Part shown: in pieces, positions 10,038 through 19,942 of the stretch
Layout: each line of letters starts with the position of its first letter
How positions within the stretch are numbered: the stretch's first letter is position 1
Assembly: GCA_958437935.1 (NCBI GenBank)
Contig: CAUBPS010000001.1
Location: forward strand, 186,001-250,000
Source of the DNA: an uncultured Collinsella sp.
GTDB taxonomy: Bacteria; Actinomycetota; Coriobacteriia; Coriobacteriales; Coriobacteriaceae
Reading direction: 5' to 3'
Length of the DNA stretch: 64,000 nt
Notes under the pieces: generated by a model
Seen by the model: only the letters and a program-made list of their open reading frames with translations
What the model was told of the DNA's origin: nothing
Database searches by the model: none
Translations under genes and position numbers: made by a program

Positions 10038-10859
10038 TTAAGCGTCGAGGTAGATGCGCTGGGGGCGATTGCGGTGTCGGGCAAAGATGACGAGCGCCAG
10101 GCCCGCAATAACGAGCGGAAGGCTCAGCAGCTGACCCATCGTGATGACGCCGCCCAGCAGATAGCCAAGCTGGGCGTCGGGCACGCGCACGAACTCGACG
10201 AGGAAGCGGACGATGCCGTAACCCATCACAAACACGCCCATAAACGTGCCCTGGGGCAGCAGCGGCTTTTTGCGGCTGAGCACCTGCAGAATGCAAAAGA
10301 GCACAATGCCCTCAAGAAATGCCTCGTAGAGCTGGGAGGGGTGACGCGGCATATCGCCCGCGGTGCCACCGAAGACCACGCCCCAGGGCAGATCGGTCGG
10401 CTTGCCCCACAGCTCACCGTTGACAAAGTTGGCACAACGGCCCAGGCACAGGGCCAGCGGAGCGCCAATGACGGCAAGATCGGCCAACGTCCATGCATCG
10501 AGCTTATACATGCGGCACACGATGATGCCGCCCAAGATGCCGCCGACCAGGCCACCGTGGAAGCTCATGCCGCCCTCGTTGGTGGCAAAGATCTCGAGCG
10601 GGTGCGCCCAGTAGTAGCCGTCGCCGTAAAAGATGACGTAGAACAGACGGGCGCCAATGATAAGGCCAAAGACCACGCCGACCACGACACTCGTCAGGTC
10701 GTCAATCGTGATGCTAAAGCCCCAGCGACGCTGCGTGCGGTACATGACGACCGCCGTGAGCAGGGCACCGACCACATAGGCCAGACCATACCAGTAAATC
10801 GTGATGGGCCCCGCCGAAATCGCGACGGGATCAAGCATATGGTAGAAGTCGTTGAGCAT
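10038..10859 (-). CDS. lgt: Prolipoprotein diacylglyceryl transferase
   Basis: 273 residues from ATG 10859, with AGGAGG seven bases upstream; an upstream in-frame start lacks a ribosome site. Lgt moves diacylglycerol from phosphatidylglycerol to the lipobox cysteine of prelipoproteins at the membrane. Seen: about seven membrane helices, the family motif MSFHGGLVGG, and GRCANFVNGELWG, the conserved Lgt signature. Substrates in this window include the glutamate-type binding lipoprotein at 36.7 kb. Length is normal for the family. Confidence 0.95.
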   Translation of the reverse strand: MLNDFYHMLDPVAISAGPITIYWYGLAYVVGALLTAVVMYRTQRRWGFSITIDDLTSVVVGVVFGLIIGARLFYVIFYGDGYYWAHPLEIFATNEGGMSFHGGLVGGILGGIIVCRMYKLDAWTLADLAVIGAPLALCLGRCANFVNGELWGKPTDLPWGVVFGGTAGDMPRHPSQLYEAFLEGIVLFCILQVLSRKKPLLPQGTFMGVFVMGYGIVRFLVEFVRVPDAQLGYLLGGVITMGQLLSLPLVIAGLALVIFARHRNRPQRIYLDA

Positions 10860-10885
10860 GTCGACCCTCCTACTCCCTACATACA

Positions 10886-10924
10886 AATGCGGCCGCGGGC
10901 CTTACGCTCGCAGCCGCATATTTG
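10886..10924 (-). terminator. Hairpin between the NifU-type gene and lgt
   Basis: AAATGCGGC pairs with GCCGCATATTT around a GC-rich loop. It follows the nifU-type gene on the minus strand and precedes lgt by ~30 bp. The U-tract is short, so termination may be partial. Confidence 0.5.
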
Positions 10925-10968
10925 GGCGTAACGTCTATGCGGAGTATGCCGTCCGCAGCTTTCGCATC

Positions 10969-11247
10969 TTAGAACGGCGCGTACTCGTCGTACAGGTCGT
11001 CGGTCTCGCCGGAGGCATTGACCTGCTCGACACGGGTAACGCCGGGCACATGCTCCTTCAGGATGCGCTCAATACCCATGGACAGGGTCAGCGAGCTCAT
11101 GGGGCAGCCGGCGCAAGCGCCCTGCAGCTCCAGTTTGACGACGCCCTCGTCGTCAACGCCCACATACTCCATATCGCCGCCGTCGGCCTGCAGGTTGGGG
11201 CGAATCTCTTCAAGAACCTTCTTAAGCAGCTCTTCGTTAACAGCCAC
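10969..11247 (-). CDS. NifU C-terminal domain protein (Fe-S scaffold)
   Basis: 92 residues: a stand-alone NifU C-terminal/NfuA-like domain. Seen: LEEIRPNLQADGGDMEYVGVDD and GACAGCPMSSLTL, the CxxC that binds an Fe-S cluster for delivery to client enzymes. The length is typical of small Gram-positive NifU proteins. The ribosome site GGAGCC lies before ATG 11247. A clear 16-bp palindrome of CGCGGGCG repeats (11271-11286) lies upstream, of unknown role. Its cluster clients cannot be told from context. Confidence 0.92.
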   Translation of the reverse strand: MAVNEELLKKVLEEIRPNLQADGGDMEYVGVDDEGVVKLELQGACAGCPMSSLTLSMGIERILKEHVPGVTRVEQVNASGETDDLYDEYAPF

Positions 11248-11419
11248 AGGGGCTCCTTTCTCACAATTACGCGGGCGCGCCCGCGGACAGGGGCTATGTT
11301 ACTACAGCCATGTACCCGCTTAGGCGCCAGCCATGCGTGCGGACACGACTTTCACGAGCGGTCAATTTGGGACGGGTCTCTTTTGGCTGTTTTTTGTTGC
11401 CAGCTGGCGTTGCCACGCG

Positions 11420-11944
11420 CTACTGCCGAGCCTGTCCCTCGGTGCCGATGTGAACATCGACGATAACCTGGCGGTAGCTGATGCCACAGGAGTCGAGGAT
11501 GCGACGGCTGATGCGCCCATCATCGGTGTCGGCGTACTTGTTGTCCAGGTAGACAACCTCACCCACGCCCACCTGCGCCAGGATCTTGGCGCAGTCGTGG
11601 CACGGGAACAGCGTGACGTAGACCGTGGAACCCTCGAGGTCCTTGAGCGAGCCACGGTAGTTGAGCACGGCGTTGGCCTCGGCATGGACCACGTAGTTGT
11701 GCTTGTCCTGCAGCGGGTCATCGCTCGTACCCCACGGGAAAAAGTCGTCGTTGAGCGCCGAGGGCGTGCCGTTGTAACCCACCGAAAGGATGCGGTGGTT
11801 GGTGCTGGCGATGCACGCTCCCACCTGCGTGTTGGGGTCCTTGCTGCGGCGCTGCGCGGCGATGGCCACGCTCATAAAGAACTCGTCCCAGCTAATGACG
11901 TCCAGGCGCTTGCCCGACGCGGTTTGATGAAGATCGTCCGACAT
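11420..11944 (-). CDS. dCMP deaminase family protein (ComEB-like)
   Basis: 174 residues from ATG 11944, preceded by GGAGGT. It is a zinc cytidine/deoxycytidylate deaminase: HAEANAVLN supplies the zinc His and proton-shuttle Glu, and PCHDCAKILAQ the two zinc cysteines. The insert around WGTSDDPLQDKHNYVV is typical of dCMP deaminases. The reaction dCMP to dUMP feeds thymidylate synthesis. It is part of a minus-strand run with coaX upstream, but spacing gives no strong sign of an operon. Confidence 0.9.
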   Translation of the reverse strand: MSDDLHQTASGKRLDVISWDEFFMSVAIAAQRRSKDPNTQVGACIASTNHRILSVGYNGTPSALNDDFFPWGTSDDPLQDKHNYVVHAEANAVLNYRGSLKDLEGSTVYVTLFPCHDCAKILAQVGVGEVVYLDNKYADTDDGRISRRILDSCGISYRQVIVDVHIGTEGQARQ

Positions 11945-12026
11945 GGCAGACACCTCCGCAATCGCAATAGTTTGGCCCATTGTAGCAGGTGAAAGGTAGG
12001 GGCGCTTATCCCACCAGCCCCTCGCC

Positions 12027-12878
12027 CTACGCGCAGCGGGGCTTTTGGTTGATGTGGTAGAGCTCGGCGAGACCCCGCAACGTCAGCGCGTCGTCGACCT
12101 TCAGACTGTGACCGACCAGCGACGCAAGTGCCTCGGCATCGTCGCCGGTAATGACGATGGGCACGTCGCCCTCCCCCGCGGCCTTGGTCGCGCGCATCTC
12201 GGCAAGCACCATGTCGAGCATGCCGTCGATGCGGGCCACCTCGCCCAAGACCACGCCCGAGCGCATGGCCTCGCGCGTGTTGCGGCCGATGACGTGTGTC
12301 GGCGCCGAGGGCTCAACCTGCGGCAGGCGCGCCGCAGCGGCCGAGAGGGAGCGGGCGCCGAGCGCCAGCCCCGGCGCGATAACGCCGCCGACAAAGGTAC
12401 CGTGCGCGTCGATGACCTCGATATTGGTCGTCGTGCCCAAGTCGATTACGATGCAGGGAAAGCCGTAGACGGCGCGTGCCGCCACAGCGTCGGCGATGCG
12501 GTCGGGACCGATCTCGGCCGGATCGTCGTAGTGTACGGGCATGCCGGTCTTGAGGCCCGGCCCCACGGTGAGCACGCGCCCCGTGCAGGTACGGGAAAGC
12601 GCCGCCTTCCACGGGCGCTCGAGCGCCGGCACCACGCAGCTCAGCACGGCCGCCGTGGGCACGAGCGCGCCGGGCATGCCCGCATCGGCCGCCAGCGCGC
12701 CCATGACCTGTGCGAGCCTCATGCGCGCTTCGTCGGCCGTAATGCTCGATGGCGTCGTGATCTCGCACGTCGCAAGCGGGCATTCCTGCGCCGCGGCCGA
12801 ATCCTCGGCAAACAGACCAAAGCGAATGAACGTGTTACCCACGTCGACCGTCAATATATATGCGCACCCATTAAGCAT
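12027..12878 (-). CDS. coaX: Type III pantothenate kinase
   Basis: 283 residues from ATG 12878, with AAAGGAG upstream. It phosphorylates pantothenate in the first step of coenzyme A synthesis. Seen: TVDVGNTFIRFGLF near residue 10 (phosphate-binding loop of the ASKHA fold), GPDRIADAVAA, DLGTTTNIEVID, and GGVIAPGLALGARSL, all CoaX motifs. Slightly longer than the usual ~255 residues because of an insert near residue 40-75. No regulatory element was seen. Confidence 0.93.
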   Translation of the reverse strand: MLNGCAYILTVDVGNTFIRFGLFAEDSAAAQECPLATCEITTPSSITADEARMRLAQVMGALAADAGMPGALVPTAAVLSCVVPALERPWKAALSRTCTGRVLTVGPGLKTGMPVHYDDPAEIGPDRIADAVAARAVYGFPCIVIDLGTTTNIEVIDAHGTFVGGVIAPGLALGARSLSAAAARLPQVEPSAPTHVIGRNTREAMRSGVVLGEVARIDGMLDMVLAEMRATKAAGEGDVPIVITGDDAEALASLVGHSLKVDDALTLRGLAELYHINQKPRCA

Positions 12879-12949
12879 CGTCGGCGCTCCTTTCGTCTGC
12901 CCAGCAGTATATCGCCTACCTAAACCAGTCATCCCAAAATGACTAGCTT

Positions 12950-13070
12950 GCCGCTATACTGGTGCGCGGTCGCACGCGAGCTCACGCGGCGGCCCTTGGT
13001 AACCCGACTTCCCGCGCCGTATCCGTAGCGGCGCTCCCGGGGGAAGCGGATATACGCAAAGGAGTTTTAT
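12950..13070 (+). promoter_or_regulatory. Structured leader of the OPT transporter gene
   Basis: A possible -10 TATACT (about 12955) precedes ~105 untranslated bases. CTTCCC (about 13008) and GGGAAG (about 13040) can close a stem with inner GCCG/CGGC pairs. AAAGGAG lies before the start codon. No known riboswitch was recognised; a regulatory role is inference from length and pairing. Confidence 0.35.
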
Positions 13071-14774
13071 ATGAGCAATCCCTCGAACCGTGCTTCGATG
13101 CGCGGGCAACTCACGCTGCGCGGCGTCGTCATCGGCGTCCTTGGCTGCGTAATCATCACGGCAAGCTCGGCCTACACCGCCCTCAAGATGGGCGCTCTCC
13201 CCTGGCCGATCGTCTTCGCTGCCGTCATCTCGCTGTTCTTCCTGAAGCTCATGGGCAACGCCAGCCTCAACGAGGCCAACGTCACCCACACCATCATGTC
13301 CGCAGGCGCCATGGTCGCCGGCGGTCTGGCGTTTACCATCCCGGGCGCCTGGATGCTGGGCTATGCCGACCAGATCAGCTGGCTCGACATGTTTATCGTG
13401 GCGCTCGCCGGCACTATCCTGGGCCTTCTCGCCACGGCACTCATCCACCGTCACTTTATCGTGGACGCCGCGCTTGAGTTCCCCACCGGCAACGCCGCAG
13501 CTCAGACCCTACGCGCGACCGAGGCCGGCGGCAAGACCGGCAAGCAGCTCTTTGGTTCCATGGCCATCGCCGGCATCTATAGCGTGCTGCGCGACGCCCT
13601 GGGCGTGGTGCCCAGCATGCTATGCACGCTCAACATCCCCGGCGTGACCTTTGGTATCTACAACTCGCCCATGCTGCTCTCCGTCGGCTTCCTCGTGGGC
13701 TTCGCCCCCGTCGCCTTCTGGTTTGCCGGCGCGCTGCTGGGCAACTTTGGCATCATCGTGGGTGGCACCGCTGCCGGTCTGTTCGACGTTGTGACTGCGC
13801 AGGGCATCGTCAAGTCCCTGGGCATGGGCCTCATGATGGGCTTTGGCGTCGCCGTCGTCCTCAAGGACATCCTGCCGCAGGTCGCCGGTATCGTCCGCGG
13901 TCTTGCCGCCGACAGCTCCACCGACACCGACGAGCAGTCGCTCATCTCGGGCTCCCTTAAGCTCGACGCCGGCATCATCGGCCTGGGCGCTGCCGCCATC
14001 GCCGTGATCATCGCCATCGTGCTTGACCTTGGTCCCGTTCCGGCCGTCATCGTGACGCTGTTCACCTTTGTCACCACCATCATGAGCGCACAGAGCTGTG
14101 GCCAGACGGGCATCGACCCCATGGAGATCTTTGGCCTCATAGTCATGCTCATCGTGGCAGCCTTCGCACAGATCGCTCAGGTCAAGCTGTTCTTTATCGC
14201 CGGCATCGTTGCCGTGGCGTGCGGCCTTGCGGGCGACGTCATGAACGACTTTAAGGCCGGCGCCGTGCTGGGTACCAACCCGCGTGCGCAGTGGATCGGC
14301 CAAGCCATTGGCGGCATCGTGGGCGCCCTGGTCGCCGCAGCTGTCATGGTCGCGCTCGTCACCGCCTATGGTCCGGACGCCTTCGGCCCCGACAAGAGCT
14401 TTGTTGCCGCGCAGGCAAGTGTGGTCGCCACCATGGTCTCGGGCATCCCGAGCGTGCCGTGGTTCGTTGGCGGCTTTATCGCCGGCATCGTCATGTACTG
14501 GCTCGGCATTCCGGCCATGATGATCGGCCTGGGCGTGTACCTGCCCTTCTACATGTCACTCACGGCATTCCTGGGCTCCTGCGTCAAGCTCGCCTACGAC
14601 AAGTGGTCCGCCCACCGCGACGCCACCGCTGGTCTTTCTGACGAGGAGAGGGCTGCCAAGGACGCCGCCTTCCAAGAGCAGGGCCTGGTTGTCGCCAGCG
14701 GCCTGCTCGGCGGCGAGTCCATCGTCGGCGTTATCCTGGCGTTTGTCTCCGTGGGCTTGAGCCTGCTGGGCTAA
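13071..14774 (+). CDS. OPT family (oligopeptide/YSL-type) transporter
   Basis: 567 residues with about 14-15 hydrophobic segments. The N-terminal half shows SLNEANVTHTIMSAGAMVAGG and LEFPTGNAAAQTLRATEAGG, both typical of prokaryotic OPT transporters, which import small peptides or metal chelates by proton coupling. The second half repeats the fold (FSAQSCGQTG..., NPRAQWIGQAIGGIVG). Start ATG 13071 has AAAGGAG six bases upstream. It stands alone with a leader before it and a strong terminator after it. The substrate is not predictable. Confidence 0.92.
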   Translation: MSNPSNRASMRGQLTLRGVVIGVLGCVIITASSAYTALKMGALPWPIVFAAVISLFFLKLMGNASLNEANVTHTIMSAGAMVAGGLAFTIPGAWMLGYADQISWLDMFIVALAGTILGLLATALIHRHFIVDAALEFPTGNAAAQTLRATEAGGKTGKQLFGSMAIAGIYSVLRDALGVVPSMLCTLNIPGVTFGIYNSPMLLSVGFLVGFAPVAFWFAGALLGNFGIIVGGTAAGLFDVVTAQGIVKSLGMGLMMGFGVAVVLKDILPQVAGIVRGLAADSSTDTDEQSLISGSLKLDAGIIGLGAAAIAVIIAIVLDLGPVPAVIVTLFTFVTTIMSAQSCGQTGIDPMEIFGLIVMLIVAAFAQIAQVKLFFIAGIVAVACGLAGDVMNDFKAGAVLGTNPRAQWIGQAIGGIVGALVAAAVMVALVTAYGPDAFGPDKSFVAAQASVVATMVSGIPSVPWFVGGFIAGIVMYWLGIPAMMIGLGVYLPFYMSLTAFLGSCVKLAYDKWSAHRDATAGLSDEERAAKDAAFQEQGLVVASGLLGGESIVGVILAFVSVGLSLLG

Positions 14775-14815
14775 GTCGAGCAGCTGCTCGACAGCAACCA
14801 TATTGCCTACGGCTT

Positions 14816-14855
14816 GCCCGGTCGGCAGCTTTTGCGGCTGCTGACCGGGCTTTTT
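14816..14855 (+). terminator. Rho-independent terminator of the OPT gene
   Basis: GCCCGGTCGGCAGC pairs with GCTGCTGACCGGGC (one wobble), followed by TTTTT. A 16-bp perfect palindrome (TCGAGCAGCTGCTCGA) lies just upstream at 14776-14791. Confidence 0.9.
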
Positions 14856-14869
14856 GATATCGAAACAAA

Positions 14870-14905
14870 GAAAAGCCGGCGCGCTGCGTTTAACAGCGCG
14901 CCGGC
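14870..14905 (-). terminator. Rho-independent terminator of the surface-protein gene
   Basis: GCCGGCGCGCTG and CAGCGCGCCGGC pair perfectly over 12 bp; on the minus strand the stem is followed by TTTTCTTTG. Confidence 0.88.
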
Positions 14906-14974
14906 CTTATCGTTTGGCTAACGAGACGGTCCCGTTATGAATTGAAGTTCGTTGCAGAAACTACGCTCGAAACG

Positions 14975-17900
14975 CTACATCTGCTTGCGACGACGATCGC
15001 TCAGCGTCACACCAGCGGCCACGAGAGTGATACCGCCGATGACGAACACCTCGCCCGCAAGAGCGGAATTGTCGCCAGTCTGGGCGAGCGCGGCAGGCGC
15101 AGCCTGTTTCTTGGCAACGGGGGCCTTTGCAGCAGCCTGCGCAACCTGAGGCTTGGCCTGCGGCTCGGCCTTGGGGTGGTACTTGTCGTACTCGGCCTGT
15201 GCGGCAGCCAGTGCGTCCTTGGCATCGCCAAGCTCGGCAAGCGCGGCGGCATAGGCGTCGTTGGCATCGGACAGCTTGGCATCGGCATCGCTCAAAGCAG
15301 CCTTGAGACCAGCGACGGCATCGACGGCAGCCTTATAGCGAGCGTAGGCAGCGTTCAGCTTGACCAGCTTCTCGTTGCCCGTCGTGCCCGCGGCAAGGGA
15401 TGCCTTGTGATCGACAGCCTCAAGATCGGCCTTGAGTGCCTCGTCGTTGGCAAGCTCTGCCTTGGCCTTGAAGATATCGAGGTTCGCATCGACGACGGCT
15501 TCGTTGGCGGCCTCGAGCTGCTTCTGGGCATCGGCGACACCGGCGACGGCGGCGTCATAGGCGGCCTTGGCGTCGTCGACCGCCTTCTGGGCGCCGGCGA
15601 AGCGCTCGAAGGCCTTGTTTGCGGTGGCAAGCTCGCCCTCGGCGGCCTTGGCCTTCTCCTGTGCGTCGGACAGGGCCTGCGCCTTGGCGGCAACCGCCTG
15701 CTTGGCGTCCAAAAGAGCAGTCGCGGCCTGGACATCTGCGGCCTGGGCCTTGTCTACACCAGCCTGGGCGGCATCGTCGGCCTTCTTTGCCTCGTCAAGC
15801 GAGCCCTGCTTATTCGCAAGGCCCGCTTGGGCGGCATCGCGCTTGGCAGCAAGGTCCTTGACCGAAGCCGTGGCGTTGTCATACGCCTCATTGGCCTGTT
15901 CGGACTTTGCCTTGGCGGCATCGCGGGCGCTGCGAACCTTCGCCTTGTGAGCAGCGGCCTCGGCTGCCTTCGTCTTGCTGTCAGCAAGCGTGGCGTTTGC
16001 CTTATCGAGAGCCGCCTGGGCAGTAGCGGCCTCGGCCTTGGCGGCATCGAGGTTCTGCTTGAGGGACTCGATGTCGATTCCGCCGAGTGCGTCCTTCGCG
16101 GCGTCGTATGCCGTCTTCGCGGCGGCGGTGCCGGACTTAGCCTTCTCGTACTCGCCCTTGGCGGTGTTCGCGTTAGTGTCGGCCGCGGTATAGGCGTCGC
16201 GCGCGCTTTCTTGCTTATCCAATGCGTTAGAATAAGCCGATCCAGCAGTCCCGAAGTTCTTCTGCGCTTCTGCCAGCTTATTCTGCAGCTGCTTCAGCTG
16301 CTCCTTCTGCTCCTGCGTGCCGCCTGCGTTGTATGCGGAATCGATGTAGTCGTTCAGGAGCTTCTTGAACTCGGAGACAGTGAAATCAGCCTCACTGTCA
16401 AAAGAGCTGTAATCGAAGATTGTTACCTCGGAATCGGTGTTCTTACCGCTACCGGTCGCGATGCCGATAGCCTTCGTGCCGGCATCGATGATGTTGAGAT
16501 AGTGCCCGCACTCATGGTAGATGCTGCTGTAGTGCTGGTAGATATAGTAGGAATCATATCGATGGTTTCCAAGGTCACTATTCTTTTCGACGTACTTATC
16601 GAATGCCTCTTTTTCCTGAGTGTAGAGACCGGTATATGGCAAGCCAAGCGTATCCTCGGTCTCGCCGCCGGTATATGCGCCGCCGCCGCCGGCAAGATTT
16701 TCTCCATTGTCCCAGTAGCAGCCCGAGTGTCCCCAGATGTTCGATGAATATGATACATTAAGGGCGGCTGCCGCAGTCATGCGGAGGCTGACGCTGAGCG
16801 CCGACTGGCCGTTCGCCTTGCGGAGGTTGTTCTGGGTGTCGAGATATGTCAAGGCGTTGCGCATCTGCTCCAGGGAGAGCGGGTTGGTGTCGCGAGACAT
16901 GTCATGATCGACGTACTGGTCATACCATTCGGCCTTGTCAGCGGCACCGGTCAGCATCGATACGGCTTCCTGGGCGTTCTTTTTCTGCGTGGCTGTGAAC
17001 TGGCTGCCGCCGATGATGTAGTTCATGAAGCCGAACATGCCCTGGCTGATTACATTCTGGTCTACGGTCATGTTCGACTTGAGGTCGGCAATCTGCTGGT
17101 TAAGCTTCTCGACCTCGGCGGTTGCGGCATCGTATGCATTTTTCGCATCGGTTACTTCAGCACGAGCCTGATTGAACTCGTTGTGCTTCTGCTGACGGAT
17201 CTCGACGAGACGGTCGTACTCCGCCTTCTTGTCGGCCTCGGTCTGCTGGGCCTGCTCGTATGCCGTCTTCGCGGCGTCACGCTTACTGGCCGCGTCCTTG
17301 TACTCCTTGTTTGCCGCATCGTATGCAGACTGGGCAGATGCCACGGCAGCGTTGGCGGCGTTGGCCTTCTCCTGCGCGGCGGTGGCGGTATTCTGGGCCG
17401 CCTGCAGGTTCGCCTGGGCGGTAGCGTCGACATCCGTCGCGGCATTGAGCTCCGCCTGCGCGGTCTTGAGCTCACCAGCAGCAGCGATCTTGGCGGCCTC
17501 AAGCGCACTCAGGTCGACACCCGTACCCGAGACGGCAGCATCGAGCGCGGCCTGCGCCTGGTTGAACTTCTGCTGGGCGTTATCGCGCGCGGTGGTTGCG
17601 GCTGCGAGCGCAGCGGCAGTCTCCTGCTTCTTGGCCTGGGCAGTCGTCAGAGCGGCCTCAGTGTCCTTCTTTTCCTGCTGGGCGCTAGCCTCGGCAGCCT
17701 TGGCCTGGTCCAGATTGGCCTGTGCAGTAGCAACGGCCTTATTGGCGTCATCGAGCTTTGCCTGTGCGTCCTCGACGGCCTTCTTGGCGGCCTCGTACTC
17801 GTCCATACCCATGGCCTCGAGCTTGGCCTGGGCATCATCGAGGGCCTTCTTGGCCTCATCCTGCTTTGCCTTGGCGTCCTTGAGCGCCTGGGTCTTATCC

Positions 17901-18428
17901 TCGACACTCTTGTTGGCTTGATCGAGCTGATCGTTCAGGTCGCCCAGCTTCTTCTGCTGCTGCTCGGTCTTTTCGACGGCGGCTTTGAGCTCGTCAATCT
18001 TCTCCTGGAGCGCGGCTACCTCGGCCTCGTTCTGCTCGGCGGCGTTATCGGTCACGGCCTGCGAGGCCTGATCCTTTTGCTGCTGAGCCTGCTTTTGAGA
18101 CTGACCCGCCGCGTCGGCCTTCTTCTGGGCGGCATCGTAGGCGGCCTGAGCGTCCTTGAGCTGCTTTGCCGACTCCTCGGCCAGCTGGGCAGCCGTCTTT
18201 ACGACCGCTTGGTTACCGGCGGCAACGGTATTCTCTACAGAACTACCCCCCCCCCTGAACAGAATCGCCGTTATCGGTTGACGGTGCAGCGATTGCCGCC
18301 AGCGGCGACATGAGCGGCTGAGCGATGAGGCCCGCCGTCAAAACGGTTGCGACGGCGCGGTTGGCAACGCCCTTGACGTTGACGGCCTTGGCCCGAGGCT
18401 CAAAGTGTTGTGGACTGTAGTTTGCCAT
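14975..18428 (-). CDS. Phase-variable sortase-anchored surface protein: coiled coil - CAP domain - coiled coil (out of frame here)
   Basis: ATG 18428 (AAAGGGAGAA upstream) starts a signal peptide with a hydrophobic stretch (AVATVLTAGLIAQPLMSPLAAIAAP). After ~58 residues the frame meets ten Gs and stops at TAG (18243-18245). With nine Gs (or twelve) the frame continues without a stop to 14975, giving about 1150 residues. The body has two Ala/Lys/Gln-rich coiled coils (about 70-450 and 690-1090) around a CAP/SCP-like domain (about 460-690; NALTYLDTQNNLRKANG, IWGHSGCYWDNGENLAGG, HECGHYLNIIDAGTKAIGIA). The end is LAQTG near residue 1114, a hydrophobic helix and RRRKQM: a sortase signal. As sequenced the gene is OFF, or is a pseudogene or a homopolymer read error. 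If translated from within, the next start is GTG 18055. Confidence 0.85.
18246..18255 (-). repeat. Poly-G tract (10 G on coding strand), slipped-strand switch
   Basis: Ten consecutive C on the plus strand read CA-G10-TAG on the coding strand. Ten Gs give an immediate TAG, eleven give a TAG three codons later (GTA GTT CTG TAG), and nine or twelve open the full surface-protein frame. Confidence 0.9.
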
Positions 18429-18735
18429 GGCTTTCTCCCTTTGACACGGATGTATCCATACGTATCAAATGGTAGCTGTCGATTTTTGAATTCTGTTGCG
18501 CAACATTGGCGACCAGCGTATTTTTTGAAATTCACGCTCTCGTGCTTCACAATTTCGTCACATATGTAGGAGCTGGTGCATCATATTCTTGCGGGATCGA
18601 ATTGAGCCTATGATTTGCATTTGCCCCCACGTCATCTGCCCCATCGGATTCCGCATCCAACAGACACCCCGCCCGCCACGGTGTAGAGTTAGGACAACGG
18701 GCGCGTTGCGCGGACCGCGCTGGAACGAGGTGGAC

Positions 18736-19875
18736 ATGGAACTCGACAAACAACAGATCAAGCGACTACGCGAACGCCATCACCGGCGCCACGGCATCCG
18801 CCCTGCTCATAGTGAGGCTGCCGAGCAGGCTGGTCGCTTTTTAAAGCGCGCGTTCAACATTCGCGAGGGACGCGCGCCCTATCACGTGATCCGCAAGCGT
18901 TTTGTAAACGGGGCGCGTCTGACTGGCTCCCACCTATGCATCCTCATCATCGCCATGCTGATCGCGAGCATCGGCCTCGATATCGATTCGGACATCGCCA
19001 TCGTGGGCGCCATGCTCATCTGCCCGCTCATGGGCTCGGTCCTTGCCATGGCATACGGCATCGCCACGCTCGACCGCGAGATTACCGTCGAAGCCGTCGC
19101 CAGCCTTGCGCTGCAGATGGCCTTTTGCCTGGTCACGTCCACGCTGTACTTTAAGCTCTCGCCCCTTGGCACCACCACGGCCGCCATCATCGACAACTCG
19201 ACACCCACCGTCTGGGACCTTACCGTCGCACTCGCAGGCGGCTTTGCAGGCGGGCTGGGCAACTCGCGCGACCAGGAACCCGCCACGCTCATCGCCGGCG
19301 TGGCCGTGGCGACCGCGCTCATGCCGCCCCTGTGCGCGGCGGGCTACGGCATCGCCATCGCAAGCGGGTCACTGTTTCTCTCGGCGCTTTATGAGTTTGG
19401 CATCAACGTGGTCTTTATCGCGCTGGCTGCCGAAGCCGTGCTGCTTCTTTTGCGCGTGCCGCTCAAGCGCGACCTGAACGGCGACGGTATTGTGACCGCT
19501 GAGGAAGACGCCGAGGTCAACGAGCTGTCACGCAAGGTGCGCCGCCGCATCATTGTGGGCACGATGATCTTTACCATCCCCTGCATCGTCATGACCGCGG
19601 GGTCCATTGGCTCGGCGCAGGCCGGCGTGCAGGACGGCTATGGCGTCACCGAAACTACGCGCGAACTTGCCGCGGTGCTGCCGGGCTTTAAGGATTACAC
19701 CGTCGCCGTCGAGACCTCGGCTGCCGAGGGCGAGGAAGAGGGCATCGTCGAGCGCGAGGTTGTCGCCCATGTGACGACAAGCGAGGCGCTTGGGGCACAC
19801 GACCGTCACGTCGCCCGCAAGCTCATCGACCTCAATGTGCCCGAGCTCGATCGTGTGGAGTTTGACGTAAAGTGA
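18736..19875 (+). CDS. DUF389 domain membrane protein
   Basis: 379 residues from ATG 18736 with GAGGTGG just upstream; the frame is open earlier but without a good start. A basic N-terminus (RLRERHHRRHG) is followed by about six to seven membrane helices. Seen are the family motifs DSDIAIVGAMLICPLMGSV, TVALAGGFAGGLGNSRDQEP and LIAGVAVATALMPPLCAAGYG, the core of DUF389. A soluble C-terminal domain of ~100 residues follows. DUF389 proteins are widespread and unassigned. The gene diverges from the surface-protein gene. Confidence 0.9.
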   Translation: MELDKQQIKRLRERHHRRHGIRPAHSEAAEQAGRFLKRAFNIREGRAPYHVIRKRFVNGARLTGSHLCILIIAMLIASIGLDIDSDIAIVGAMLICPLMGSVLAMAYGIATLDREITVEAVASLALQMAFCLVTSTLYFKLSPLGTTTAAIIDNSTPTVWDLTVALAGGFAGGLGNSRDQEPATLIAGVAVATALMPPLCAAGYGIAIASGSLFLSALYEFGINVVFIALAAEAVLLLLRVPLKRDLNGDGIVTAEEDAEVNELSRKVRRRIIVGTMIFTIPCIVMTAGSIGSAQAGVQDGYGVTETTRELAAVLPGFKDYTVAVETSAAEGEEEGIVEREVVAHVTTSEALGAHDRHVARKLIDLNVPELDRVEFDVK

Positions 19876-19942
19876 TGCGGGACGCGAGGTGGGCCCGGCA
19901 CGAGAGCGCAGCCGCGGGGCGCAGGCACAGCCAAGCGCAGCG

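Noticed and set aside
12950..13070. Known riboswitch before the OPT gene
   Set aside because: Pairing is possible but no conserved riboswitch core could be recognised; kept only as a structured leader.
14942..16747. Long Leu/Gly-rich plus-strand frame opposite the surface-protein gene
   Set aside because: It is the antisense of Ala/Lys coiled-coil codons, with no ribosome site and a low-complexity translation.
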